In this document: positions 1 to 8,533 of the stretch, piece by piece
How positions within the stretch are numbered: position 1 is the first letter of the stretch
Layout: each line of letters begins with the position of its first letter
NCBI GenBank assembly: GCA_902776955.1
Contig: CACYSG010000015.1
Location: forward strand, 1 to 45,744
Direction: 5' to 3'
Origin: an uncultured Bacteroidales bacterium
GTDB taxonomy: Bacteria > Bacteroidota > Bacteroidia > Bacteroidales > Muribaculaceae
DNA length: 45,744 bases
Translations under genes and position numbers: made by a program
The notes under the pieces: model-generated
Told to the model about the DNA's origin: nothing
What the model saw: only the letters and a program-made list of their open reading frames with translations
Database searches by the model: none

Positions 1-1
1 A

Positions 2-163
2 CACCCAATCTATGGCAAGTTTGTCAACAAGACAAAGAAGTACCACGCTCACGACGAGAACAACGAGTGCAACGTCGGTGACACCGTTCGCCTGATGGAG
101 ACCCGCCCGTTGAGCAAGACCAAGAGGTGGAGATTAGTTGAAATCATCGAAAAAGCCAAGTAA
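2..163 (+). CDS. rpsQ: 30S ribosomal protein uS17, 5'-truncated
   Basis: The window opens inside this gene; the frame starting at base 2 is open and stops at TAA 161-163, leaving 53 codons. The residues match the C-terminal half of uS17: [19 protein letters not shown], then [20 protein letters not shown]. uS17 is a primary 16S rRNA-binding protein of the small subunit. rplN begins 9 nt downstream, the usual S10-operon order (rpmC-rpsQ-rplN). The start lies outside the window. Confidence 0.95.
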   Translation, partial: HPIYGKFVNKTKKYHAHDENNECNVGDTVRLMETRPLSKTKRWRLVEIIEKAK

Positions 164-172
164 TTACAGATT

Positions 173-535
173 ATGATACAGACTGAAAGTAGATTGACAG
201 TTGCCGACAACAGCGGCGCCAAGGAAGTCCTCTGCATCAAGGTGCTCGGAGGCTCAGGCCGTCGTTACGCTTCGGTGGGTGACATCATCGTGGTCACCGT
301 CAAGAAGGCTATCCCCGCTTCGGAGGTGAAGAAGGGTACCGTTTCCAAGGCAGTCGTCGTTCGCACCAGCAAGGAAATCCGCCGTCAGGACGGTTCCTAC
401 ATCCGCTTCGACGATAACGCCTGTGTATTGCTCACTAATACCGGCGAGCTGCGCGGAACGCGCATCCCGCGAGCTGCGTGCTACCAACATGAAGATCGTT
501 TCCCTCGCTCCCGAGGTTCTTTAATCATCATTTAA
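173..535 (+). CDS. rplN: 50S ribosomal protein uL14, frameshifted near the C-terminus
   Basis: uL14 binds 23S rRNA and forms an intersubunit bridge; it is normally essential. Residues 1-98 are normal for Bacteroidales uL14 ([18 protein letters not shown] through GELRGTRI, ending at base 466). The family then continues [14 protein letters not shown] to a terminal SLAPEVL. Here the open frame instead reads [17 protein letters not shown] and ends at 535. The expected tail [18 protein letters not shown] is intact in the +1 frame at 468-521, with TAA at 522-524. Restoring the FGPVA codons requires 14 nt that are absent at 466/468, and the repaired protein would be 121 aa, the usual length. An assembly or sequencing error is most likely. 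Without repair, the 120-aa product carries 22 aberrant C-terminal residues. Confidence 0.9.
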   Translation: MIQTESRLTVADNSGAKEVLCIKVLGGSGRRYASVGDIIVVTVKKAIPASEVKKGTVSKAVVVRTSKEIRRQDGSYIRFDDNACVLLTNTGELRGTRIPRAACYQHEDRFPRSRGSLIII

Positions 536-553
536 AATAGCAATAAACATTAT

Positions 554-883
554 ATGGCTACGTTAAAAATCAAGAAGGGCGACACCGTCTATGTTCTCGC
601 CGGTGACGACAAGGGTAAGACCGGTCGCGTGCTGAGCGTACTGCGCGAGCAGGGCAAGGCCATCGTCGAGGGTGTCAACATCGTGTCCAAGAGCACGAAG
701 CCCAATGCCAATGCCCCCCAGGGTGGCATTATCAAGAAGGAAGCCCCCATCCACCTGAGCAACCTGGCCGTTGTCGACCCCAAGAGCGGTCGCGACGCCA
801 AGCCCACCCGCGTGGGATTCAGGATGGACGAGAACGGCAAGAAAGTTCGTTATTCTAAAAAATCTGGAGAGGAGATCAAGTAA
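554..883 (+). CDS. rplX: 50S ribosomal protein uL24
   Basis: This 109-aa protein has the KOW motif at its N-terminus ([22 protein letters not shown], residues 8-29), diagnostic of uL24, an early 23S rRNA-binding assembly initiator. The central [22 protein letters not shown] is also typical. Its stop codon (TAA 881-883) shares one base with the rplE ATG (883-885), so the two are probably translationally coupled. It lies 29 nt after the native rplN stop position. Confidence 0.97.
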   Translation: MATLKIKKGDTVYVLAGDDKGKTGRVLSVLREQGKAIVEGVNIVSKSTKPNANAPQGGIIKKEAPIHLSNLAVVDPKSGRDAKPTRVGFRMDENGKKVRYSKKSGEEIK

Positions 884-1425
884 TGAGTACAACGCTGAAA
901 AAACAATACGACGAGAAGATTGCTCCCGCTTTGATGAAGCAATTCAACTACAGCACCCCGATGCAGATCCCGCGTCTGGTCAAGATCGTCCTCAACGAGG
1001 GACTCGGTGACGCTACCCAGGACAAGAAGATCATCGAGACCGCCATCAACGAGCTCACCGCCATCACCGGCCAGAAGGCCGTGCAGACCCTCTCGAAGAA
1101 GGATATCTCCAACTTCAAGGTCCGCAAGAAGATGCCCATCGGTGTCCGCGTGACCCTGCGCCGTGACCGCATGTACGAGTTCATGGAGCGTTTCATCCGC
1201 ATCGCCCTGCCGCGTATCCGCGACTTCAAGGGTGTCAGCGGCAAGCTTGACGGCCGTGGCAACTACACCGTCGGTGTGACCGAGCAGATCATTTTCCCCG
1301 AGATCAACATCGACAACGTGTCCAAGATGACCGGTATGAACATTACCTTCGTCACCACCGCCAAGACCGACGAGGAAGGCTATGCCCTGCTCAAGGAATT
1401 CGGTATTCCGTTTAACAACAAATAA
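883..1425 (+). CDS. rplE: 50S ribosomal protein uL5
   Basis: This 180-aa protein matches uL5, which binds 5S rRNA in the central protuberance. Family stretches seen are [49 protein letters not shown] and the C-terminal [20 protein letters not shown]. The start overlaps the rplX stop by one base. A GGAGAGGAG purine run sits just upstream, a rare strong Shine-Dalgarno-like sequence for this phylum. Confidence 0.97.
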   Translation: MSTTLKKQYDEKIAPALMKQFNYSTPMQIPRLVKIVLNEGLGDATQDKKIIETAINELTAITGQKAVQTLSKKDISNFKVRKKMPIGVRVTLRRDRMYEFMERFIRIALPRIRDFKGVSGKLDGRGNYTVGVTEQIIFPEINIDNVSKMTGMNITFVTTAKTDEEGYALLKEFGIPFNNK

Positions 1426-1441
1426 TTGAAAGTTAACGACT

Positions 1442-1711
1442 ATGGCAAAAGAATCAATGAAGGCCCGCCAGGCTAAGCGTGAACGCCTCGTCGCCAAGTA
1501 TGCCGCCAAGCGCGCGCAGCTCAAGAAGGACGGTGACTATGCCGCCCTGCAGAAGCTCCCCCGCAACGCATCCCCCGTCCGCTTGCACAACATCTGCAAG
1601 ATGTCCGGTCGCCCCAAGGGCTACATGCGTCAGTTCGGCATCTCCCGCATCAACTTCCGCGAGATGGCTTCTAACGGACTCATCCCCGGCGTACGCAAGG
1701 CTAGCTGGTGA
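1442..1711 (+). CDS. rpsN: 30S ribosomal protein uS14, zinc-free form
   Basis: This 89-aa protein is the long uS14 form. [22 protein letters not shown] is followed by the rRNA-binding core [31 protein letters not shown]. It lacks the CxxC pairs of the short zinc-binding paralogue; the only Cys is in HNICKM. It binds 16S rRNA in the small-subunit head. It starts 16 nt after rplE, inside the spc operon. Confidence 0.97.
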   Translation: MAKESMKARQAKRERLVAKYAAKRAQLKKDGDYAALQKLPRNASPVRLHNICKMSGRPKGYMRQFGISRINFREMASNGLIPGVRKASW

Positions 1712-1799
1712 TTTTCTAACACTTTTTCAATTAAAACAAAACATTTAGTATTAAATATTGTTCGACATCGCGTCGAATCAATTTAAACAAATTAAAGCA

Positions 1800-2201
1800 A
1801 TGACAGATCCTATTGCAGATTATCTGACTAGACTGAGGAATGCGATCAAGGCACAGCACCGTGTCGTTGAAATCCCTTCTTCGAAGCTCAAAAAGGAGAT
1901 CACTAAGATTCTCTTCGACCAGGGTTACATTCTGAACTACAAGTTCGTCGAGGAGGAGAACTCTCCCCGTGGCACCATCAAGATCGCGCTCAAGTATGAC
2001 AACGTCGACAACGTTAGCGCCATCAAGTGCCTCACACGCGTCTCAAGGCCCGGCCTGCGCCAGTACACTGGCTACAAGGACATGCCGCGAGTGCTCAATG
2101 GTTTAGGTATTGCCATCCTCTCAACTTCCAAGGGCGTCATGACCAACAAGGAGGCCAAGGCCCAGAAGATCGGTGGCGAAGTATTGTGTTACGTATATTA
2201 A
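1800..2201 (+). CDS. rpsH: 30S ribosomal protein uS8
   Basis: The ATG at 1800 gives a 133-aa protein starting MTDPIADYLTRLRNA, the conserved uS8 N-terminus. An in-frame upstream start at 1758 would add 14 non-homologous residues and is rejected. The C-terminal signature LSTSKGVMTNKEAKAQKIGGEVLCYVY is clear. uS8 binds 16S rRNA helix 21. In E. coli it is also the translational repressor of the spc operon; whether that holds here is not visible. Confidence 0.97.
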   Translation: MTDPIADYLTRLRNAIKAQHRVVEIPSSKLKKEITKILFDQGYILNYKFVEEENSPRGTIKIALKYDNVDNVSAIKCLTRVSRPGLRQYTGYKDMPRVLNGLGIAILSTSKGVMTNKEAKAQKIGGEVLCYVY

Positions 2202-2216
2202 TGGAGGAATTGCGCT

Positions 2217-2771
2217 ATGTCAAGAATCGGTAAATTGCACATCGCCATCCCCGCTGGCGTAACTGTTGAACAAAAGGACAACATCCTCACCGTCAAGGGC
2301 CCCAAGGGCGAGCTCAAGCAGACCCTTAACCCCAACATCACGGTGGAGGTCGAGAACAACGAGATCAAGGTGACCCGCCCCAACGACGAGCGCGAGTCAC
2401 GTGCTCAGCACGGTCTGTACCGTGCGCTGATCAACAACATGGTGGTCGGCGTGAGCCAGGGTTTCAAGAAAGAATTGGAGATCGTCGGCGTCGGTTACCG
2501 TGCCACCAGCAACGGCCAGGTGCTCGAGCTGGCACTCGGTTACTCACACGCCATCTACTTGAAGATGCCGCCCGAGGTGAAGGTTGAAGCCAAGAGTGAG
2601 CGCAACAAGAACCCGCTCATCACCCTCGAGTCGTGTGACAAGCAGCTCCTTGGCCAAATCTGCGCCAAGATCCGCTCCTTCCGCAAGCCCGAGCCTTACA
2701 AGGGTAAAGGTGTTAAGTTTGTTGGCGAAGTTATTCGCCGTAAGTCTGGTAAAACGGCAGCTGCCAAATAA
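2217..2771 (+). CDS. rplF: 50S ribosomal protein uL6
   Basis: This 184-aa protein has the two tandem uL6 domains. It begins MSRIGKLHIAIPAGVTVE and ends with EPYKGKGVKFVGEVIRRKSGK, the family signature near the sarcin-ricin loop contact. A GGAGG sequence lies about 10 nt upstream of the ATG. It sits 15 nt after rpsH and 20 nt before rplR. Confidence 0.97.
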   Translation: MSRIGKLHIAIPAGVTVEQKDNILTVKGPKGELKQTLNPNITVEVENNEIKVTRPNDERESRAQHGLYRALINNMVVGVSQGFKKELEIVGVGYRATSNGQVLELALGYSHAIYLKMPPEVKVEAKSERNKNPLITLESCDKQLLGQICAKIRSFRKPEPYKGKGVKFVGEVIRRKSGKTAAAK

Positions 2772-2791
2772 TTAAGTAGAAAGGAAACATC

Positions 2792-3133
2792 ATGATATCC
2801 AAATCTGACAGAAGAAATAAAATCAAGGCTCGCATCCGCGGTCGCATCAGCGGCACCCCGGAGCGTCCCAGGCTGTGTGTCTTCCGCAGCAACAAGCAAA
2901 TCTATGCCCAGGTCATTGACGATGTAGCAGGCAACACGCTCTGCTCGGCATCTTCCAAGGGTATCACCGAGGGCAACAAGAGTGAAATCGCCGCTAAGGT
3001 GGGCGAGGCCGTTGCCAAGAAAGCCATCGAGGCCGGTATTAACACCGTCGTGTTTGACCGCAACGGCTTCCTGTTCCATGGTAGAGTTAAATCGTTAGCC
3101 GATGGCGCACGCAAAGGCGGACTTAAATTTTAA
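2792..3133 (+). CDS. rplR: 50S ribosomal protein uL18
   Basis: This 113-aa protein has the uL18 basic N-terminus followed by the core [20 protein letters not shown] and IYAQVIDD. The C-terminus [20 protein letters not shown] is the 5S rRNA-binding part. It works with uL5 in the central protuberance. A purine-rich AGAAAGGAAA lies upstream of the ATG. Confidence 0.97.
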   Translation: MISKSDRRNKIKARIRGRISGTPERPRLCVFRSNKQIYAQVIDDVAGNTLCSASSKGITEGNKSEIAAKVGEAVAKKAIEAGINTVVFDRNGFLFHGRVKSLADGARKGGLKF

Positions 3134-3141
3134 GAATCATC

Positions 3142-3660
3142 ATGCTGAAGAAAAATAATCGAGTTAAGATCGCTGCCGACGCCGAGCTCAAGGAGCGCCT
3201 GGTGGCCATCAACCGCACCACCAAGGTTACCAAGGGTGGTCGCACTTTCACCTTCGCCGCCATCGTGGTCGTTGGCGACGGCAACGGCATTATCGGCTAC
3301 GGCTTGGGTAAGGCCAATGAGGTTACCACGGCTATCCAGAAGGGTACCGAGGTCGCCAAGAAGAACCTGATCAAGGTCCCCGTTCACAGGGGAACCATCC
3401 CTCATGAGGTAGTCGCCAAGTTCGGCGGCAGCCGCATCATCATGAAGCCCGCCAGCGCCGGTACCGGTGTGAAGGCTGGTGGTGCTATGCGCGCCGTCTT
3501 CGAGACGGTCGGCGTGACCGATGTTATCTGTAAGTCCAAGGGCTCGAGCAACCCCCACAACCTGGTGAAGGCCACGCTCAAGGCCCTCGACGAGATGCGC
3601 AGCCCGGCTACCGTGGCTCACTATCGCGGCATTACTGTGGACAAGGTGTTTAACGGTTAA
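3142..3660 (+). CDS. rpsE: 30S ribosomal protein uS5
   Basis: This 172-aa protein has the dsRBD-like N-terminal half ([37 protein letters not shown]) and the C-terminal half with [20 protein letters not shown]. uS5 lies near the mRNA entry and affects decoding fidelity. It starts 8 nt after rplR, in the standard spc-operon position. Confidence 0.97.
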   Translation: MLKKNNRVKIAADAELKERLVAINRTTKVTKGGRTFTFAAIVVVGDGNGIIGYGLGKANEVTTAIQKGTEVAKKNLIKVPVHRGTIPHEVVAKFGGSRIIMKPASAGTGVKAGGAMRAVFETVGVTDVICKSKGSSNPHNLVKATLKALDEMRSPATVAHYRGITVDKVFNG

Positions 3661-3677
3661 AGATTTGTTTAGCAATT

Positions 3678-3860
3678 ATGGCAAAGATTCAGATTAAACA
3701 AGTGAAAAGCCGCATCAATCGTCCGGCTCGCCAAAAGAGGACCCTCGACGCACTGGGCCTCAGGAAACTGAACCACACCGTCACCGTCGAGGCTACCCCT
3801 CAGGTGCTGGGTATGGTAAACGCTGTTCGTCATCTGGTGGAAGTCACCAATGTTGATTAA
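3678..3860 (+). CDS. rpmD: 50S ribosomal protein uL30
   Basis: This is a 60-aa protein of the compact bacterial uL30 length. It reads [23 protein letters not shown] and then [24 protein letters not shown]. It is a small late-assembly 50S protein. It lies between rpsE (17 nt before) and rplO (32 nt after). Confidence 0.96.
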   Translation: MAKIQIKQVKSRINRPARQKRTLDALGLRKLNHTVTVEATPQVLGMVNAVRHLVEVTNVD

Positions 3861-3892
3861 TTCTTATCATTAAAAAAACAAGAAACAACATT

Positions 3893-4336
3893 ATGGAATT
3901 ACATGATTTAAAACCTGCTGTAGGTTCAAATAAGAAGAAAACTCGCATCGGTCGCGGTCCCGGCTCCGGCAAGGGAGGTACGTCAACCCGTGGCCACAAG
4001 GGTGCCAAGTCGCGCTCAGGTTACAAGCAGAAGGTCGGCTTCGAAGGCGGCCAGATGCCTCTGCAGCGCCGTGTGCCCAAGGGTGGTTTCAAGAACATCA
4101 ACCGCGTGGAGTACAAGGCCATCAACGTTGCTGTCCTCGAGGCACTCGCCGAGAAGAACAATCTCGATAAGATTACCGTGGCCGACCTCATGCAGGCCGG
4201 TATGGTTCGCAAAAACCAACTTGTTAAAATTTTGGGCCAGGGTCAGCTCAGCCACAAGCTTGAGGTTGAAGCCCATGCCTTCTCCAAGAAGGCCGAGGAG
4301 ATCATCACCGCCGGCGGCTCAATCGTAAAACTCTAA
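3893..4336 (+). CDS. rplO: 50S ribosomal protein uL15
   Basis: This 147-aa protein has the uL15 N-terminal Gly/Arg/Lys-rich arm ([47 protein letters not shown]). The globular C-terminal domain ends [20 protein letters not shown]. The arm threads into 23S rRNA. It is followed 7 nt later by secY, the usual coupling of ribosome and translocon genes. Confidence 0.97.
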   Translation: MELHDLKPAVGSNKKKTRIGRGPGSGKGGTSTRGHKGAKSRSGYKQKVGFEGGQMPLQRRVPKGGFKNINRVEYKAINVAVLEALAEKNNLDKITVADLMQAGMVRKNQLVKILGQGQLSHKLEVEAHAFSKKAEEIITAGGSIVKL

Positions 4337-4343
4337 CCCGACG

Positions 4344-5681
4344 ATGAAACTCATTGAAACATTAAAAAACATCTGGAAGATTGAGGACCTGCGCAATCGC
4401 CTCGTCATCACGTTCCTGTTCATCGTGATCTATCGCTTTGGCTGTCACGTGGTGCTCCCGGGTATCAACCCCGCCGACCTCGAAGCCATGCGCAAATTCA
4501 CCGACAGCGGTCTGATGCAGCTGCTCGACATGTTCTCGGGTGGCGCATTCGGCCAGGCCTCGATCTTCGCATTGGGTATCATGCCCTACATCACCGCCTC
4601 GATCGTTATCCAATTGATGGGTATGGTCGTGCCTAGCTTCCAGAAGATGCAGCGCGAGGGCGAGAGTGGACGCATGAAACTCAACCAGTACACCCGTTAC
4701 CTGACTGTGTTCATCCTCATGTTCCAGGCTCCCGCCTATCTGATGAACCTTCAGTACCAGGTAAAGGCTGCCGGCGGTTACGCCGATATGAACTGGTTTA
4801 TGACAGCTTATCTGACCATTGTTCTCACAGCGGGTGCGATGTTGATTATGTGGCTCGGTGAGAAGATCACCGACAAGGGTATTGGCAACGGTATCTCCAT
4901 CATCATCTTGGTGGGTATCCTCGCCCGTTTCCCTGGTGCCATCGTTCAAGAGTTTACCAGCCGTCTGGGCACCGCCCAGGGTGGTCTGGTGATGTTCTTG
5001 GTCGAGATCGTCATCCTGTTCGCCGTTACCGCTGGCGCAGTCATGCTCACCCAGGGTACCCGCAAGGTTCCCGTGCAGTATGCCAAGCGCATCGTCGGCA
5101 ACAAGCAGTATGGTGGTGCCCGCCAGTACATCCCTCTGAAGGTTAATGCCGCTAACGTGATGCCCATCATCTTTGCCCAGGCGCTCATGTTCATCCCCAT
5201 CACCATTGCCGGATACGGTGCCCGTCAGGACGCCTCTGGCCTCGGTGGCTGGATCTCGCGTAACTTCGGCGACATGAACAGCTTCTGGTACAATGTGGTT
5301 TACTTCCTCATGATCGTCGCCTTCACCTACTTCTACACCGCCATCACCGTGCGACCCACCCAGATGGCCGAAGAGATGAAGAAGAACAGCGGCTTCATCC
5401 CCGGCGTCAAGCCCGGCAAGAAGACCGCCGAGTATCTCGACTCGATCATGTCGCGCATCACCCTCCCGGGTTCGATTTTCCTGGGTATTGTCGCCATCCT
5501 GCCGGCCTTCGCCCGCTACTTCGGCGTCAACCAGCAGTTCGCCCAGTTCTTCGGTGGTACCTCACTGCTCATCACCGTCGGTGTCGTCCTTGACACCCTC
5601 CAGCAGATCGAGACCCACCTGATGATGCACCACTACGATGGCCTGATGAAGTCTGGTAAACTCAAGGGACGCTCGCGCTAA
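4344..5681 (+). CDS. secY: Sec translocon channel subunit SecY
   Basis: This 445-aa inner-membrane protein is the pore of the SecYEG preprotein translocase. About ten hydrophobic membrane segments can be seen, beginning with LVITFLFIVIYRFGCHVVLPG. Family motifs include GGAFGQASIFALGIMPYITASI (the TM2 region), LGEKITDKGIGNGISIII and VPVQYAKRIVG. The C-terminal cytosolic tail is HYDGLMKSGKLKGRSR. No adk follows; map comes next, as is usual in Bacteroidota. Confidence 0.97.
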   Translation: MKLIETLKNIWKIEDLRNRLVITFLFIVIYRFGCHVVLPGINPADLEAMRKFTDSGLMQLLDMFSGGAFGQASIFALGIMPYITASIVIQLMGMVVPSFQKMQREGESGRMKLNQYTRYLTVFILMFQAPAYLMNLQYQVKAAGGYADMNWFMTAYLTIVLTAGAMLIMWLGEKITDKGIGNGISIIILVGILARFPGAIVQEFTSRLGTAQGGLVMFLVEIVILFAVTAGAVMLTQGTRKVPVQYAKRIVGNKQYGGARQYIPLKVNAANVMPIIFAQALMFIPITIAGYGARQDASGLGGWISRNFGDMNSFWYNVVYFLMIVAFTYFYTAITVRPTQMAEEMKKNSGFIPGVKPGKKTAEYLDSIMSRITLPGSIFLGIVAILPAFARYFGVNQQFAQFFGGTSLLITVGVVLDTLQQIETHLMMHHYDGLMKSGKLKGRSR

Positions 5682-5722
5682 TCAGCTCTGTTGCCCACTT
5701 TAAAAGGATTTTCAATCAAGCG

Positions 5723-6508
5723 ATGATATATCTCAAGACCGACGAAGAAATCGAGCTGCTGCGCAAAGCCAACCTGGTAGTGGCACGCACCCTGGCCGAA
5801 GTGGCCAAGTGGGTCGCTCCCGGTGTGACCACGCGCAAGCTCGATCAGGTCGCCGAGGAATACATCCGTTCTCAAGGCTGCACGCCCGGCTTCAAGGGGC
5901 TGTACGGCTTTCCCGCCACGCTCTGCACCTCGGTCAACGAGGTTGTCGTGCACGGCATTCCGTCGAACTACGTTCTCGAGGATGGCGACATCGTGTCCTG
6001 TGACTGCGGCGCCGTCACCCCCGAGGGGTTCAACGGCGACAGCACCTACACCTTCTGTGTCGGTGACGTTGCCCAAGAGACCCTGCAGCTCCTGCGCGTG
6101 ACCAAGGAGTCGCTCTATGTCGGCATCGAGCACGCCGTGCCCGGCAACCGCATCGGCGACATCTCCAACGCCATCCAGCAATACTGCGAGCGCCACAACT
6201 ACGGCGTCGTACGCGAGATGTGCGGACATGGAGTGGGGCGCAAGCTGCACGAGGACCCCGAGGTGCCCAACTACGGGCGTCGCGGCACCGGACCCCTGCT
6301 GCGCAACGGTATGACCATCGCCATCGAGCCCATGATCAACATGGGAGGCAAGAACATCATCACCGAGCGCGACGGCTGGACCACCCGCACCCGCGACCGC
6401 AAGCCCAGTGCCCACTTTGAGCACTCCATTGCCATCCATCATGGCAAGCCCGACATCCTCTCCTCCTTCGACCCGATCAAGGAGGTCCTGGGTGACAGGT
6501 TCATCTGA
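5723..6508 (+). CDS. map: Methionine aminopeptidase type I
   Basis: This 261-aa cytosolic metallo-aminopeptidase removes the initiator Met from nascent proteins. The five expected metal ligands are visible: D94 and D106 (VSCDCGAVTPEGFNGDSTYT), H169 (MCGHGVGRKLHEDP), E202 (AIEPMIN) and E233 (HFEHSIAI). H78 in VVHGIP is the conserved substrate-side histidine. The protein lacks the N-terminal zinc/SH3 extension, so it is class Ia-like. It sits between secY and infA. Confidence 0.96.
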   Translation: MIYLKTDEEIELLRKANLVVARTLAEVAKWVAPGVTTRKLDQVAEEYIRSQGCTPGFKGLYGFPATLCTSVNEVVVHGIPSNYVLEDGDIVSCDCGAVTPEGFNGDSTYTFCVGDVAQETLQLLRVTKESLYVGIEHAVPGNRIGDISNAIQQYCERHNYGVVREMCGHGVGRKLHEDPEVPNYGRRGTGPLLRNGMTIAIEPMINMGGKNIITERDGWTTRTRDRKPSAHFEHSIAIHHGKPDILSSFDPIKEVLGDRFI

Positions 6509-6557
6509 TTGAGACAACATCACTTTTAAAGAACAATATCCAGCATTAAACATTTAT

Positions 6558-6776
6558 ATGGCTAAACAGACAGCAATAGAACTAGACGGCACAATCGTTG
6601 AGGCATTGTCCAACGCGATGTTCCGCGTGGAACTCGAGAACGGACACCAGATCACCGCACACATCAGTGGCAAGATGCGCATGCACTACATCAAAATCCT
6701 GCCCGGTGACAAGGTGAGAGTGGAGATGTCCCCCTACGATTTGACCAAAGGTAGAATCTCATTCCGATATAAATAA
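6558..6776 (+). CDS. infA: Translation initiation factor IF-1
   Basis: This 72-aa protein is one OB-fold S1 domain: [25 protein letters not shown], then [35 protein letters not shown]. It binds the ribosomal A site during initiation. Length and sequence match bacterial IF-1 throughout. rpmJ follows 21 nt later. Confidence 0.97.
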   Translation: MAKQTAIELDGTIVEALSNAMFRVELENGHQITAHISGKMRMHYIKILPGDKVRVEMSPYDLTKGRISFRYK

Positions 6777-6797
6777 CAAAATCACAATATCATCATT

Positions 6798-6914
6798 ATG
6801 AAAGTAAGAGCATCTATTAAAAAGCGCAACGAGGACTGCAAGATTGTCCGTCGTAAGGGCCGCCTTTATGTGATTAACAAAAAAAATCCCAAGTTTAAGC
6901 AGCGTCAGGGATAA
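6798..6914 (+). CDS. rpmJ: 50S ribosomal protein bL36, zinc-ligand-depleted form
   Basis: This small gene encodes 38 aa, [20 protein letters not shown] followed by [18 protein letters not shown]. The KVR start, IVRRKGR core and KFKQRQG end identify bL36. Zinc-binding bL36 has CxxC...C...H; here only the second Cys remains (C14), with Asn, Asn and Phe at the other positions, so this is the C-minus type. It lies between infA and rpsM, the normal position. Confidence 0.95.
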   Translation: MKVRASIKKRNEDCKIVRRKGRLYVINKKNPKFKQRQG

Positions 6915-6923
6915 AAAAAGTAT

Positions 6924-6932
6924 TAACTTTGC
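6924..6932 (+). promoter_or_regulatory. Candidate -7 promoter element before rpsM
   Basis: TAACTTTGC matches the Bacteroidota -7 consensus TAnnTTTGY in the 38-nt gap between rpmJ and rpsM. I see no clear TTG/TTTG at the -33 distance, so this may be a weak internal promoter for rpsM-rpsK or a chance match in AT-rich DNA. Confidence 0.35.
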
Positions 6933-6952
6933 AAAAAATTTCGATTTAATAT

Positions 6953-7333
6953 ATGGCAGTAAGAATTGTCGGGGTTGATATCCCCCAGAATAAGCGCGGC
7001 GTGATCGCCTTGACCTACATCTTTGGTATCGGGCGCAGCTCTGCCGCTACGATCCTCAAGAAGGCCGGTGTCGACGAGAACACCCGCGTGAAGGATTGGA
7101 CCGATGCCGAGGCTGCAGCCGTTCGTGAGGTCATCGGTAACGAATACAAAGTGGAAGGTGACCTGCGCAGCGAGGTCCAGATGAACATCAAGCGATTGAT
7201 GGACATCGGTTGCTATCGCGGCATCCGTCACCGCAACGGCTTGCCCGTTCGCGGTCAGAGCACCAAGAACAACGCCCGTACCCGCAAGGGCCGCAAGAAA
7301 ACTGTTGCTAACAAGAAGAAAGCTACTAAATAA
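6953..7333 (+). CDS. rpsM: 30S ribosomal protein uS13
   Basis: This 126-aa protein begins [29 protein letters not shown], the uS13 helix-two-turn-helix region. It ends with the basic tail [28 protein letters not shown], which reaches the P-site tRNA. It is the first gene of the alpha-operon block here, with rpsK 12 nt downstream. Confidence 0.97.
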   Translation: MAVRIVGVDIPQNKRGVIALTYIFGIGRSSAATILKKAGVDENTRVKDWTDAEAAAVREVIGNEYKVEGDLRSEVQMNIKRLMDIGCYRGIRHRNGLPVRGQSTKNNARTRKGRKKTVANKKKATK

Positions 7334-7345
7334 CATTTTTGAATT

Positions 7346-7735
7346 ATGGCTAAAAAGACAGTCGCAGCTAAGAAGAGAGTCGTTCGCGTTGACGGTATCG
7401 GTCAACTGCACGTGCATTCTTCATTCAACAACATCATTGTGTGCCTCGCTAACAGTGAGGGACAGGTAATCTCCTGGTCCTCGGCTGGCAAGATGGGCTT
7501 CCGTGGTTCTAAGAAGAACACCCCCTACGCTGCCCAGATGGCTGCCGAAGACTGCGCTAAGGTCGCTTACGACCTCGGCTTGCGCAAGGTGAAGGCCTAC
7601 GTCAAGGGTCCGGGTAATGGCCGCGAATCGGCTATTCGCACCATCCATGGCGCCGGCATCGCAGTTACCGAGATCATCGACGTCACGCCGCTGCCCCACA
7701 ACGGCTGCCGTCCTCCCAAGCGCAGAAGGGTCTAA
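7346..7735 (+). CDS. rpsK: 30S ribosomal protein uS11
   Basis: This 129-aa protein shows the uS11 signatures [31 protein letters not shown] and [19 protein letters not shown], and ends [15 protein letters not shown]. It sits on the platform near the Shine-Dalgarno helix of 16S rRNA. It is followed by an unusually long 178-nt gap before rpsD. Confidence 0.97.
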   Translation: MAKKTVAAKKRVVRVDGIGQLHVHSSFNNIIVCLANSEGQVISWSSAGKMGFRGSKKNTPYAAQMAAEDCAKVAYDLGLRKVKAYVKGPGNGRESAIRTIHGAGIAVTEIIDVTPLPHNGCRPPKRRRV

Positions 7736-7819
7736 GCGAGTTAGACGCTTCACGCTATCAACAACACCCTGTTTTAACACGTGTTTTATTAACAACTATT
7801 TTTTCGCGAATCTCTATCA

Positions 7820-7885
7820 GTGAATGGATTGCATTTTTAACGACCTCTCTGCAATCGCGGCTGCACTGTAGCGATTCCAATTCAC
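7820..7885 (+). promoter_or_regulatory. Candidate structured mRNA leader of rpsD
   Basis: The 178-nt rpsK-rpsD gap holds a nested inverted-repeat region. GTGAATGG (7820-7827) can pair with CCAATTCAC (7877-7885) with one bulged base. Inside it, ATTGCA (7828-7833) can pair with TGCAAT (7850-7855). AATCGC (7853-7858) can pair with GCGATT (7871-7876), and GCTGC (7860-7864) with GTAGC (7868-7872). The inner pairings overlap, so at least two are mutually exclusive. A separate palindrome AACACGTGTT lies at 7776-7785. uS4 autoregulates its own mRNA in E. coli and Bacillus; a similar role here is inference. Confidence 0.4.
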
Positions 7886-7913
7886 AATGTTAATTATTTT
7901 TAAGTAAAAGACT

Positions 7914-8522
7914 ATGGCTAGATACACCGGTCCTAAAAGTAAGATTGCCCGCAAACTGGGTGAGCCCATCTTCGGTGAAGACAAATACTTTGCCAAGAAG
8001 AACTATCCCCCGGGCCAGCATGGTGCCAACCGTCGCAGGAAAATGTCCGAGTATGGCACGCAGCTTCGCGAAAAACAGAAAGCTAAGTACACCTATGGCG
8101 TTCTCGAACGTCAGTTCCGCAACCTCTTCAACAAGGCTTCACGCATGAAGGGTGTTACCGGTGAGGTGCTCCTGCAGCTGCTCGAGGCTAGGCTCGACAA
8201 CATCGTTTATCGTCTGGGAATCGCTCCCACACGTGCTGCCGCACGTCAGCTCGTACTCCACCGCCACATCACCGTCGACGGTCGCGTAGTGAACATCCCG
8301 TCCTACAGCGTCAGCGAGGGTCAAGTGGTCGCTGTGCGCGAGAAGTCCAAGTCGCTCGAGGTCATTCAAGACGCACTCGCTGGGTTCAACCACAGCAAGT
8401 ACCCCTGGATTGAATGGGACGAGAACGTCAAGGGCGGCAAGCTCCTGCACATGCCCGTTCGCGAAGACATCCCTGAGAACATCAAGGAACAGTTGATCGT
8501 CGAGTTGTATTCTAAACAGTAA
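7914..8522 (+). CDS. rpsD: 30S ribosomal protein uS4
   Basis: This 202-aa protein begins [21 protein letters not shown] and contains the S4 RNA-binding domain at about residues 91-155 ([33 protein letters not shown]...[13 protein letters not shown]). uS4 is a primary 16S rRNA binder that initiates 30S assembly. In other bacteria it is the translational repressor of the alpha operon. The long structured gap upstream fits such control but does not prove it. Confidence 0.97.
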   Translation: MARYTGPKSKIARKLGEPIFGEDKYFAKKNYPPGQHGANRRRKMSEYGTQLREKQKAKYTYGVLERQFRNLFNKASRMKGVTGEVLLQLLEARLDNIVYRLGIAPTRAAARQLVLHRHITVDGRVVNIPSYSVSEGQVVAVREKSKSLEVIQDALAGFNHSKYPWIEWDENVKGGKLLHMPVREDIPENIKEQLIVELYSKQ

Positions 8523-8533
8523 AATTTTTATCC

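Noticed and set aside
850-1524. Long - strand frame across rplE
   Set aside because: It is the complement of rplX/rplE/rpsN coding sequence and has no homology.
1758-1799. Upstream start for rpsH
   Set aside because: It adds 14 residues with no match to uS8; the ATG at 1800 gives the conserved MTDPIADYL start.
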